Source: Populus alba
Lineage: Eukaryota > Streptophyta > Magnoliopsida > Malpighiales > Salicaceae
Length of the DNA: 64,000 bases
Reading direction: 5' to 3'
Assembly (NCBI RefSeq): GCF_005239225.2
Contig: NC_133299.1
Coordinates: 14,991,154-15,055,153, forward strand
The translations under genes were made by a program, and so were the position numbers. Under the pieces are notes generated by a model, which saw only the letters and a list, made by a program, of their open reading frames with translations, made no database searches and had not been told where the DNA came from. Below are positions 36,386-47,357 of this stretch, one piece after another. Positions within the stretch are counted from its first letter, which is position 1, and every line of letters starts with the position of its first letter.

Positions 36386-37958
36386 ATTTATTTTTAACAT
36401 TGGCGCATTAAAATGATAAAAAAAACTAAACTAAACAAAACTAAATTTTTCAAAAGCATGGTTTGAGCGCAGTCTCAAACACATCCTTGGACCTCGTTAG
36501 GGACTAGGTTTGCATTAGAGTTTCAACAAAATTTAAATTTTTATTTGCTTAAAATTATATATATATATATATATATATATTTAGTCATTTCGATGTGTTG
36601 ATGTATATAATTTTTTTTAAATAAAAAATTATTATTTAAAAAAATAATTGTTACAACACTTAGAAACACCCCTTAACCATATATATATATATATATAAGA
36701 AAGAAAGAAAACGAAATTTCCGGGAAGAGAAGGGCTGGAAAAAAAGGGGAAAGAGAAAAATCAGCGAGTCAAAATAAAACAAAATGCAAAGAAAAGTCAA
36801 GGAGAGGTGAGGTGAGAGATCCTCGAGATCAATGCGGATCGTAGTGGCGAAGATTAAATACAACTCTTGGAGTGGTTCTTGATTACATCAATTAATGCAG
36901 ATCGCAGGGGCGAAGACTGTTTTTATTACGAGTGATGCTCTCAAGTTTAATTGTTCTTTCATTGTAAAATTAAATGCAATTCATGTTTTATTGCTTTAGT
37001 TTTCCTCAATGTAAAAATGTTTGCCTTGTGGGTGACATAAAGAGTAAAATACATTATTTATTTTTGTTAGTTTTTATACTGTGTTTTGAATTCTGATCAA
37101 ACTTTATGATTTGGAATAAATGATCATTCAATAAAACTTAATTAGTTGAATAACTTAAGTAAAATTTGTTAATTTGGAGTATTTAATTGCAAGAGGATAA
37201 ATGAATTGGATCATCTGATTCTCAAGATGAAAAACTCAATATTAATATCTTAATTATTTCAAAATGAAATCTCTATTTTTATTATTATTGACTTTAAAGT
37301 TAAGCATTGAAATTAAACTTCCTTTTCATTAAAATTGTAGATATAATTTAATTTGATATCAATTTATTATCGGGTGTTTAATTTATCATTTTCTTCGTAC
37401 GTATATGGTCCATGCATCGAAGATGGGAGGCTTTTAGAGGAGAAAGATTTTTATTATTACCTTTTAGAGAAACAACTTTGCAAATAGAAAAATAGAGACT
37501 CGTTGACCATATATTAATCACCGGCTTTTAAAGAAACAACAGTCCAAAAATTGAACATGAAATTAAGCTCTTAATAATATTCTTGTGTGAATGAATGACT
37601 TGTTGATTGTGTTATAAACAATAGATTTATTGTCATGAGAAGACACGACTCATTTTATCAACGATATTGTTTGGTTTTGCCAACACCATTAAAATTAAAA
37701 TTAAGGCATGATTTTCCACACATTATGTTATACACAATAGACTTGAAGGAATTAATTAGTGGGTTGGAAAAACGTCTTTTGCTCTAATAATTTCTTCAAT
37801 TGTATATAGTCTTACATTATTATTATTATCAGAAAGTGATATATACTTCTTCTGTTATCCTTCAAGTTTTCAATTGAAAAAGGAGGGTCGTAAAAATATT
37901 TAATTTTAATAAATATACAATTAACTTTGGATGTGGATAATTAAAAATTAAAAGAATA
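36386..37958. other. Intergenic DNA between the LTR and the CACTA element
   Basis: Contains an AT-rich dispersed repeat (36536-36660), (AT)n runs near 36558-36580 and 36680-36697, an imperfect direct repeat of 'gcggatcgtagtggcgaaga' (near 36834 and 36898), and the LOR relic at 37355-37446. No intact gene is visible. Confidence 0.5.
37355..37446 (+). pseudogene. Relic of a third LOR gene (end of intron 1 and start of exon 2)
   Basis: About 92 bp align with the LOR copies at 46700-46790 and 53650-53740. They share the intron phrase 'gtgtttaatttatcatttt' and the exon phrases 'ccatgcat' and 'gggaggcttttagaggagaa'. The acceptor CCAG of the intact genes is replaced by TTCGTACG. Because intron sequence is kept, the relic came from DNA-level duplication and not from a retrocopy. 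It lies 0.5 kb from a CACTA element end. Confidence 0.8.
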
Positions 37959-38778
37959 CACTACAACATTTAACAGTTTTACCGACGGAATTTTTTCGTC
38001 GGCGTAAGACACATAGTCCATCGGTAATTAATTTACTAACGAAATCACCGACGGAAATACTCTGTCTGTAAATCTTTCATCGGTAATTTTTTGTCCGTTG
38101 GTAAATTTGTTGGTAATAAAAAAATATTATTACCGATGGATTTACTGTCGGAACATTTGTGTAAAAAAAAAATTACCTCCTTCATTCCATCGGTATATCC
38201 CTCGGTAATAATATTTTTTTATTACCAACTGATTTACCGAGGGTAATTTCGTTGGTAATTATTTAAAAAAATTCATTTCATAAAATTATAAAATAATTAA
38301 ATTAACATAAATCAAGACTCTATAATATATACTCAAGATGCTTGGAAAAAAGAATAAGAAAATCAACTCAAACAAATTTGCAACAAATAAATAAAAAGAA
38401 GAAATAAATTCAACTAAAAAAATTCATATGAAAAAAATGAAGTGGCAATTGCTAAAAATTTAAAAAATCCTATAAATAAATCAACTAAAAATTGATCTCA
38501 TATGAAAAAAAATCTCACAACAACATTTATACAATTATTAAGAACAAAAACAATTAAAAATAAAATAAAATAAAAAACAAATATAGTGAAAAAAATTATA
38601 AAAAGAAAAAAGAAAAAAGAAAAATCTTACCTTAATGTAGTTGCAAGTGAAGCTAAGGAGAGAAAACAAATTTCGTAAAGCATATTAAATACAAAAAAAC
38701 TAAGAGGATAAAAGAAGAAAGAAAAGGAAGACCCGAGCATGGAGGAGAAGAGAAGGAGATGAAGAGAGAAAAGATGAG

Positions 38779-40533
38779 TGACACGACCAAAAGCTTGATG
38801 TCTTCTCCCAAGTGCAGGAGTGTCGAAGTAATAAATAACCCGGCAAGACCGGGGCGAACCACAGAGAGGTTAATTGTATAAATTATAAATAACAAGACAA
38901 CAACAATAACAACAATAACAATAATAGTAATAATAATAATACTCAGTACGTGGCGTTGTTACACCTGAGAATGATCTAAAACATCGAGTCACAGGTTTCC
39001 AGCCTATATACTGAGTTTATGAAAAGATCAAAGAGATATATTATATAATATAAACAGAATGTAAATAATAATAATAATAACAATAATAATAATAGTAGTA
39101 GTAGTAGTAGTAAAAGAAGAAGAAGATGAAGAAATTAATGAGAACTTTGAGATGAAAGATTAATGTAAGGATTAAACAACGATAAAAATAAATGTCAAGG
39201 TTAGAGGATCCACTAATGGTACTTCAAACAAGTATAATATAAACTCTTATTACTCAATTGGAAACCACACATAAAGGAGGTTCCAATCAGATTATAAATT
39301 GTTAACATGATTACATTAGTTATCTTATTCGAATAAAGCTAATACTTGTAAATGTTGGCAGGCATTCATGATTATAACTTATGTTAACAACAAATCAAGT
39401 CCCTTTCATAGCTCAAGTGTCGGTTATACCATACAGTATGGGCTATGAAAGTACCAAGTATTTGTTGTACCAAGTGTTATACAACATAAATCTAGATTAA
39501 CCATTTAACAAGCAAAGTATTAAAAGTGAACAAGATAACAAATATAAAACATGTTAGTATCCAACGTTAAGGTCCATGTTAAGTTTATACTATACTTATT
39601 CTTACACCATTAGCGTACCCTTTTCACCTTGACATAACTAACTTAGCTAAACATAATGAAAGAAAGAAAGAAACATAAATGAACAAGATAAGAACATAAA
39701 TGAGAAAGAAGTTAACTAAGTAAAGGAAAGGAAATGAAGTGCATAAACTTGATATTAATGAAAGCAAAACGTAAGCAATACAAAGAGAGAAAGCAAGAGC
39801 ATGATCTTGATCTGGAAACCAAGATGCCTCAATACATGGTAAGTGCCTCCTTTTATAGGCCAAAATTTAGAACTATTGATTTGTTAATTAATTGATGAGT
39901 GGGTGGCCACATTTTGACTTGGTGACAATCCTTATCTTTTTGTCTGAACAAGACGTCATTGCTAACATCATAATTTGCCCAGAATCCTCAGGAATGTTCT
40001 AGGAAATTGTCTCAGCTTTCCAACAAAAAAAAGATGAGGTCATTTGGACTTCTAGAACTCAAGATATGGGCTGAACACTAAATAGTGTCTGGGCTGCAAG
40101 ACAGCTTCGGACTTCTTCGTTGTTCCTTCAGTTTGGACTTCAAAATGGCTTTTTTAAATTTGGGATCCACATGAAAGTTGTAGGCCTTTGTCTTATCTTT
40201 CCATCCATATAAAATGGACCCAAATCCGAGATCTAGAGCTCCAGATATGATCCAATTACCGAGCAATGTTCCGGTTTGGACTGCACGGGCATCTCTTTTC
40301 TAAGTTTGGCCATCTCTTTGTCCTTTCACTTTCAATACTTAAACTCATCAATAAATCCTTTTATTTATGTGATAGGCCTGCATTTAAGATGAGCATTTAC
40401 CATAAATTAAGGTATCTTATAGTATCAAACTTGTTATTATAAAACATGCTTTAGTTAAGGAGTTATTGATACTTCAAGTGCAAAATGATGATATAAAACC
40501 TTGATAAACATGCACTTTTAAGTACTAATTACA
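38779..40533 (-). repeat. 3' LTR (minus-strand sense) of the LOG-carrying retrotransposon
   Basis: It is 1755 bp and nearly identical to 42670-44446. Contains (TAA)n/(TAG)n runs near 39066-39112 and a TATAAAA box on the minus strand at 39857-39851. A 79-residue minus-strand frame (39624-39863) exists in both LTRs but has no recognisable motif. Confidence 0.85.
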
Positions 40534-41769
40534 CCCCCCAACCAGCTTATTACTAGTCCCTAGTAATCTAAAGCGTTAAAATAGAGAAACAATTTGCAAG
40601 TATTACAAAGCAAGGCATTCATCATTCAACTTCTATTAATCTATCTAGATAAACAAACTCTCATTAAATTTATATTACTGCTTCATACTTCTTAAACAAG
40701 ATATTAATAAACCTTCTTTTATGTGCTCAATATATGAAAACATAGATGATGGGGCTTTTGTTGGAAGAAAACAATATTATGTTCAAATGTTTAAGGTGAA
40801 CTTCCTTGGGTTGGGATTATTATTATTATTACTTTTTTTTTCTCTTTTTTTTTTATTTATATACACATACAACTTAAAACACAATGTATCTTTAACCCAT
40901 ATAACGAGTTTTAGGCTAATGACTCCCAGACCAGTTGGTCTTAGGGCATTAGGTGTTGAGACACCCTTACGAGCTTAACAACTCGGGTTGTAGATACTGA
41001 TACGTAGATAGTGCAATGTTTGATTCCCTTAAGCTTTTCTCCTTAACCCATGTAACAAGCTTTGGGCCAATAGCTCCCAAGTCAGTTGACTTTAGGGTAT
41101 TAGGTGTTAAAACACCCCTTCGGGCTTAATTGCTTAGGTTAGGGAGGCTACGAAACCAAACTTATCTACGTTTTTATTATCATCAATATTATCATTATTT
41201 TTTTTATTTTTTTGCAAATTATATACTATCCCTTACCCTTAGTTGTTACCTTCAACAAAAGAACATAAATAATGTAATAATCCAATGTGCAACCCAAAAT
41301 CATATGTTAAAGTGTGTGTGTGAAAATGAAGGTTTAATAATACTTGTTAAATGAGTATAGGAGCAGAATTAAGTGATAACAATGCGAGAGTTTGTAAACC
41401 TGAATATTTCAAGAAGTATTCTAATAGGCCTTGTTATGAATATTGCAAATAACCATTAGAAAATTTTTACTAAGATGCCTCTCAAGAATAATTCCTCTTT
41501 ACTCTGCCATCCTAGTAATAACAGTTTTGCCAAATGGTTTTTTAAAAACAACAACAGTTAGTTGGTTAGTTTTTTTTTTTTTTAAACTACTACCCTTTCC
41601 CCCCAACCAAAACGAGACATTGTCCTCAATGTCCTAAGGTAGAAAGATAGAGTATAGAAGACATCACCGGAAACAACGAACAATGATAAACCTAAAACAC
41701 ACTTAAACAAATATAAGAAGTAACAGAACAAAATAATATGTTATTAATAAAACCAAAAGACACAAGGTT
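40534..41769 (-). other. Non-coding interior of the LOG-carrying retrotransposon
   Basis: On the minus strand this follows the LOG stop codon. It holds the phrase 'cattgaggacaatg' with a G-rich tract near 41600-41630, two diverged copies of a block containing 'ccagttggtcttagggcatt' or a variant (near 40920-40980 and 41060-41130), T-rich stretches, and finally the purine tract next to the LTR. No reading frame with retroviral motifs is present. Confidence 0.65.
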
Positions 41770-42423
41770 TCACAGATGAAGGCTCAAATCTAATCTAAGC
41801 TTTTTACGGCTTTCCTTAGCTGACCAATCTAGGCGACTCATGCAAGGATCAATGACAGGGATGAAAGATTGTAGTTGGTCAATCAATTGTTCAGCAGTAG
41901 CAGCAGAGATTATGATTTGTCGTGCTGAAGATGTTAGAAATTCCTGTTCCACAGCTTGATCAAGGAAAGACAGCAACTTATCATAAAAATCATTAACATT
42001 TAACAAACCTATAGGTTTATGGTGAATGTGCAGTTGGGCCCAAGATGAAATATGAAAGATCTCTTCCAATGTGCCCAGACCACCTGGTAAGGCAATGAAG
42101 GCATCAGCATGGCTAAACATGGAATTCAGTCGATCAGACATTGTTGGGACCTGTAATTCCTCTCCAATTGTTTTTCCAATGATGTCTCCATTTGCTAAAG
42201 CTTTGGGGACAACCCCCAAAACTTGACTGCCTCCTAAAAATGCAGTCATTGACACACCTCCCATTAACCTAAGGCTGCCTCCCTCATACACTAAATGAAT
42301 CTTTCTCTCAGCTAGTACTTGACCAAGATGATTTGCTGATTCTAAAAACTCTTTTTCTTTCCCAGGGCTGGATCCACCGAAAACACAAATATTTCTTATA
42401 TGATGACTTGAGGAACCTGCCAT
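41770..42423 (-). CDS. LOG-like cytokinin riboside 5'-monophosphate phosphoribohydrolase, intronless, inside a retrotransposon
   Basis: One uninterrupted 217-residue frame covers the whole lysine-decarboxylase-like (LOG) fold. LOG enzymes release active free-base cytokinins from their riboside monophosphates. Visible are the N-terminal ICVFGGSSPG, the signature LPGGLGTLEEIF near residues 114-125, and the tail phrases PIGLLNVNDFYD and SARQIIISA. Length is normal for the family. Two usually conserved glycines differ: YGGG is YEGG, and LGLMG is LRLMG, near residues 46-54, so activity may be reduced. Plant LOG genes normally have several introns; none is present here. The ORF lies in sense inside the retrotransposon, with a TATA-like site 65 bp upstream. 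No stop or shift is seen, so it could be expressed. Confidence 0.88.
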   Translation of the reverse strand: MAGSSSHHIRNICVFGGSSPGKEKEFLESANHLGQVLAERKIHLVYEGGSLRLMGGVSMTAFLGGSQVLGVVPKALANGDIIGKTIGEELQVPTMSDRLNSMFSHADAFIALPGGLGTLEEIFHISSWAQLHIHHKPIGLLNVNDFYDKLLSFLDQAVEQEFLTSSARQIIISAATAEQLIDQLQSFIPVIDPCMSRLDWSAKESRKKLRLDLSLHL

Positions 42424-42488
42424 TTCTACACACTTCTATATTTGATGAATGTACAGGATGAGTAGAAATGAAGGGAAGGAAGAGAAGA

Positions 42489-42496
42489 ATTTATAG
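42489..42496 (-). promoter_or_regulatory. TATA-like site upstream of the LOG ORF
   Basis: The minus strand reads CTATAAAT, followed by a pyrimidine-rich stretch and the ATG 65 bp later, as in a plant promoter. If it belongs to the captured gene, the captured segment includes promoter DNA. Confidence 0.5.
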
Positions 42497-42669
42497 ATGA
42501 AAAAGTAGAAATGCAATCATACCACCTATATGTAGGCCAGCTGTAGCCTCACACTCTCTCTCTTTTTATTAATTATTTATTTTGAAAAAGCATGTATGTA
42601 CAGGTAGTTGTGATTGTGGCTCATATCTTCCCTTGGTTTTACGTCCAAGAACGGCTTAAACGCCCTCTA

Positions 42670-42792
42670 TGGGTCGCATTGACCAAAAGCTTGATGTCTT
42701 CTCCCAAGTGCGGAGTGTCGAAGTAATAAATAACCCGGCAAGACCGGGGTCGAACCACAGAGAGGTTAATTGTATAAATTATACATAACAAG

Positions 42793-42827
<35 letters not shown>

Positions 42828-44446
42828 AACAATAATAGTAATAATAATAATACTCAGTACGTGGCGTTGTTACACCTGAGAATGATCTAAAAGATCGGGT
42901 CACAGGTTTCCAGCCTATATATTGAGTTTATGAAAAGATCAAAGAGATATATTATATAATATAAACAGAATGTAAATAATAATAATAATAACAATAATAA
43001 TAATAGTAGTAGTAGTAGTAGTAGTAAAAGAAGAAGAAGATGAAGAAATTAATGAGAACTTTGAGATGAAAGATTAATGTAAGGATTAAACAATGATAAA
43101 AATAAATGTCAAGGTTAGAGGATCCACTAATGGTACTTCAAACAAGTATAGTATAAACTCTTATTACTCAATTGGAAACCACACATAAAGGAGGTTCCAA
43201 TCAGATTATAAATTGTTAACATGATTACATTAGTTATCTTATTCGAATAAAGCTAATACTTGTAAATGTTGGCAGGCATTCATGATTATAACTTTTGTTA
43301 ACAACAAATCAAGTCCCTTTCATAGCTCAAGTGTCGGTTATACCATACAGTATGGGCTATGAAAGTACCAAGTATTTTTTGTACCAAGTGTTATACAACA
43401 TAAATCTAGATTAACCATTTAACAAGCAAAGTATTAAAAGTGAACAAGATAACAAATATAAAACATGTTAGTATCCAACGTTAAGGTCCATGTTAAGTTT
43501 ATACTATACTTATTCTTACACCATTAGCGTACCCTTTTCACCTTGACATAACTAACTTAGCTAAACATAATGAAAGAAAGAAAGAAACATAAATGAACAA
43601 GATAAGAACATAAATGAGAAAGAAGTTAACTAAGTAAAGGAAAGGAAATGAAGTGCATAAACTTGATATTAATGAAAGCAAAATGTAAGCAATACAAAGA
43701 GAGAAAGCAAGAGCATGATCTTGATCTGGAAACCAAGATGCCTCAATACATGGTAAGCGCCTCCTTTTATAGGCCAAAATTTAGAACTATTGATTTGTTA
43801 ATTAATTGATGAGTGGGTGGCCACATCTTGACTTGGTAACAATCCTTATATTTTTGTCTGAACAAGACATCATTGCTAACATCATAATTTGCCCAAAATC
43901 CTCAGGAATGTTCTAGGAAATTGTCTCAGCTTTCCAACAAAAAAAAAGATGAGGTCATTTGGACTTCTAGAACTCAAGATATGGGCTGAACACTAAATAG
44001 TGTCTGGGCTGCAGGACAGCTTCGGACTTCTTCGTTGTTCCTTCAGTTTGGACTTCAAAATGGCCTTTTTAAATCTTGGGCCCCTCAAAAAGTTGTAGGC
44101 CTTTGTCTTATCTTTCCATCCATATAAAATGGACCTAAATCCGAGATCTAGAGCTCCAGATATGATCCAATTACCGAGAAATGTTCCGGTTTGGACTGCA
44201 CGGGCATCTCTTTTCTAAGTTTGGCCATCTCTTTGTCCTTTCACTTTCAATACTTAAACTCATCAATCAATCCTTTTATTTATGTGATAGGCCTGCATTT
44301 AAGATGAGCATTTACCATAAATTAAGGTATCTTATAGTATCAAACTTGTTATTATAAAACATGCTTTAGTTAAGAAGTTATTGATACTTCAAGTGCAAAA
44401 TGATGATATAAAACCTTGATAAACATGCACTTTTTAGTACTAATCA
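42670..44446 (-). repeat. 5' LTR (minus-strand sense) of the LOG-carrying retrotransposon
   Basis: It is 1777 bp and nearly identical to 38779-40533, with small differences in the CAA/TAA microsatellite near 42790-42850. Its minus-strand start TGATTAGTACT borders the ATGAG duplication. No clear primer binding site was recognised after its end at 42670. Confidence 0.83.
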
Positions 44447-45174
44447 ATGAGAAAGAAATAAATATTGATGTTTTTTACATATAGTGAAAAAGAAGAATAC
44501 GAAAAAGAAGAAATGAGTTTGTCTCTTGTGAAATAAGAGGATTCAGGCTTTTTATTTTGGCGTGTTAACAACAAATTTACAGAAGAATAATTAAATATGA
44601 ATATTTTTTAATTATTCCGTTGATAATTCCATCGGTAATATTTAATTTAAATTTTGAAAAAACTTTTCAGAAACCGTCAACAATCACCAACGATTTTTTT
44701 ATTTGTCGGTGATTCCGTCTGTAATATTTAAATAAAAATTTTGAATTAATTGAATTTTTTCAGAAAACCGCCAAATAACACCGATGACTTTTCAATCTGT
44801 CAGTATTTTTATCCATAAAGAACAATAATTAACAGTGCATTTGGAAAGTGAACAGTTCTGGAGCTCTCTGTAAAATACCGACGGAAAATTCCACCAGTGA
44901 TTCCCTTTGTAATTGACAAAAAAGAATAGTGTTCAGAGTTTACCAACGAATTTACCGACGGATTTTACCAACATAATTTATTCCGTCGGTAATTCTTTTG
45001 GTAAAAATAACACGTCATCATTTTTTTTTTGCTTTGTTTTATTTTTTTGCCCACTGTAATTCCCTCGGTATATACCGAGGGAATATTTCCATCGGTAAAA
45101 TCCCTTGAAAATTTATCGACAGAAATATTCTCTTAGTATTTTCGTTTGTATTTATCGATTTTCTGGTAGTGATA

Positions 45175-46312
45175 TGGACTAAAATTGAAATACAAAAAAC
45201 AAACTGACCTTTACTTTTTAGTGACGTCCATGAGTGAAAAATTGTTCATCTTTGCTGTTAGGTGCCACTTCGAGAGGAAACGTATGCAGCTTTGTTTATG
45301 AAAGGGTAGGTATGTCTAGTGAGAGGCGTCGCATGCCGCACAAAAAGTGCATACGCCTCTCATATATTGGCACAGTGTGAGCATGTGATAGCATCTTTTT
45401 TAATTAAAAAATCATTAATTCAACATAAAAAAAAATGCCCTCTAATAATCTGGAATTAAAAAAAATTATGTAAAAGGATGAAATTGTATCTGCACACATG
45501 CCTTATTTGTTTATGATTTAAAAGGCAAAACTATCTTTTTAATGTGTTCTAAAGATAACAAATAAAAATACTTTCGGTCAACGGTTCTAATTTTTTTTTA
45601 CTTGGAGGGTAAATTAGTTATTTTATTATTTTTAAAATGCACAAAGACACTTGTACCCCTATCAATTCTTTAATGACTTGACAACAGATGGAAATGACTG
45701 TATTATCCCATTAACTCACCTCATTTTTCTTTAAAGAGCAAAATCATAATATTACTATAGCAATGATTAGTTTTTTGTGTTTGAGGCACATTTTTAATGT
45801 TAATTATTTTGAAAGTAAATAGGTCGGCTGCCTTGTTTGAAACTAGAGACATTGGCTGCTAAATAGAAAAAACCATGTCCTTGGTCAGGTCAACATGGAA
45901 AAGGGATAGCTTAATAATTAATTAACACCATATTGCAACGGGAAGCTGTCCACTGCAACTGGAAATTGTGTTGCCATTGTTGACTTGTTTAGCAATTATT
46001 TAGCAAATCCAGCGAAAGTAATCTTGTGACTCTCCCAGTGACAAGTGAATTTAACTTATAAAAGTTGATAAAGGTAGTTAAAAGCATAAACTCGTACCAA
46101 TAATTGTTGGGGGGGGGGGGCGGCGGCAAGTGGATATATATGGTTATATTTTATATTCATAGCTCACAGTATGAAATGCAAAAGATGCTCCAAGTTGCAT
46201 TATTTAAGAATAAAATTGTGTTGCCATTGTTGACTTGTTTCTTGAAATGATGTCCAGTTGCCTGTTTTTTTTTATTTAAAGACACGACATGCCATCAAGA
46301 CCTGCATAATAT
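45175..46312 (+). other. Upstream region of LOR copy 1
   Basis: No gene is visible. It holds a 27-bp perfect direct repeat starting 'aattgtgttgccattg' (45964-45990 and 46214-46240), each copy containing TTGACT, a W-box core. A 12-base G-run lies at 46109-46120. These sit 130-410 bp before the LOR start codon. Confidence 0.55.
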
Positions 46313-46372
46313 AGAAATTTAGCTATTTTTCTTTCGGTTTATTTCTTCGAGTAATATTTTGTTTCTGTGATT

Positions 46373-47357
46373 ATGGCTACTGGGCAAGCACCAGGCAACC
46401 CCATTCCAGCTATGAGAACATACCCGCCGGTGGAGCATCCAGTGGTGGTAATAGGGCCACAGTACCTGGCACAGTACCCTGTTGACCTCGCCGTCAACAG
46501 TGATTTTAAGGTGTCTGACATTAATGGCACCCTCATGTTCCAGGTCAAGAGTAAACTATTAAGCCTACGTCGTCGTTTTCTGAAAGATGCAGCCGGAAAC
46601 ACCCTTGTCAATCTCAGGCATATGGTATGCTTAATTGCTCTCTGTCTTTTGTTCTCTTCTTTTTCAATCTAACCATCACAACAACGATAAGAGTCAATCC
46701 GATATCAATTTCTTACCGCGTGTTTAATTTATCATTTTCTCCAGATAAGGACCATGCATGGGAGGTGGGAGGCTTTTAGAGGAGAAAGCGAGGAGCAGAG
46801 TGATTTGATTTTCACAGCCAAGAAATCAAAGCTGTTCCAATTCAAGACTGAGTTAGATGTATTCTTGGGTAATAACAAAGGAGAGGTCCCTGATTTCAAG
46901 GTCAAAGAAGGCAACAGCGAGAGTTCCTGCTCTATACTTCTTGGAGATTCCAATACCATGCTTGCACAGGTAACATTAACAAAACTTATTTCTGAAATAT
47001 ATCAATATTGAATAAATTTAACCAACATCATCTTCTCATATAGAACTATATGTCTGTGGCTGAGGCTGTCGTAGAAATACCCCAGATTTCATTACATCAT
47101 TTACATTAAAACCAATTATTGTTTTAATCAAGAAAGTTGTCTTCATAATATCTCATGCCAGTATCTTTCTTATTATGTGAACGCAGGTGCATGGAAGACA
47201 CACTCTCGCGATTATGCCTAATGTTGATTATGCCTTCATAGTGGCTCTTGTGGTGGTGATTCTCAACGGGAACAATGCGGATGATCATGGGGACTCGGCC
47301 CTTACTGGCCTTAAGGTTGTTGACGGTGTTATCGAAGGAATTGGTTCGTCGGCGTAA
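46373..47357 (+). CDS. LURP-one-related (LOR/tubby-like C-terminal fold) protein, copy 1
   Basis: Three exons, 46373-46624, 46745-46969 and 47187-47357, with GT-AG borders in phase, give 215 residues. The N-terminus (PQYLAQYPVDLAV, DFKVSDINGTLMFQV) and the middle (LIFTAKKSKLFQFKTELDVF) match the LOR family, related to Arabidopsis LURP1, whose members have a tubby-like barrel and include defence-responsive genes. Compared with the family, about 15 residues are missing after the exon 2-3 junction: MLAQ is followed by VHGRHTLAIMPNVDYAF, without the usual strand between. The C-terminus is longer and ends GIGSSA. Its last codons and stop, TTCGTCGGCGTAA, equal the subterminal sequence of the CACTA element at 37994-38010. 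The gene appears intact but rearranged at its end. Confidence 0.88.

Larger units (their letters stand above)
38779..44446 (-). mobile_element. LTR retrotransposon (minus strand) carrying a LOG gene in place of gag-pol
   Basis: Two direct repeats of about 1.76 kb flank a 2.1-kb interior, and ATGAG occurs on both sides (38774-38778 and 44447-44451). Repeats begin TG and end CA. Minus-strand orientation is supported by a TATAAAA box in each repeat (39857-39851 and 43771-43765) and by the purine tract GGTTGGGGGG next to the 40533 LTR border. The interior has no gag, reverse transcriptase or integrase. It holds a sense-oriented LOG ORF followed by a non-coding stretch with 'cattgaggacaatg', a phrase I associate with retrotransposon 3' regions. 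The two repeats are nearly identical by eye, suggesting recent insertion. A mobile partner would have to supply the enzymes. Confidence 0.82.
37959..45171. mobile_element. Non-autonomous CACTA (En/Spm-type) DNA transposon with a nested retrotransposon
   Basis: It begins CACTACAAC and ends CTGGTAGTG, so both ends carry the CACTAC terminus in inverted orientation. ATA lies on each side (37956-37958 and 45172-45174), the 3-bp target duplication typical of CACTA elements. Both arms (37959-38270 and 44620-45171) hold many copies of ACCGACGG/CCGTCGGT in both orientations, the subterminal repeats bound by the element's own proteins. No transposase remains; without the retrotransposon at 38779-44446 the element is about 1.5 kb. 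Confidence 0.88.

Noticed and set aside
36641..36660. Possible LTR start TGTTGTAAC on the minus strand
   Set aside because: It lies within a common AT-rich dispersed repeat and is not connected to the minus-strand LTR by other LTR features, so the LTR left border was not extended to it.
39624..39863. 79-residue frame conserved at 43538-43777
   Set aside because: Conservation is explained by LTR identity; the frame starts at the LTR TATA region and has no recognisable domain.
42720..42770. tRNA-like phrase GGTCGAACCAC in the LTR near 42749
   Set aside because: Only a loose B-box resemblance; no acceptor stem, anticodon arm or A box could be fitted.
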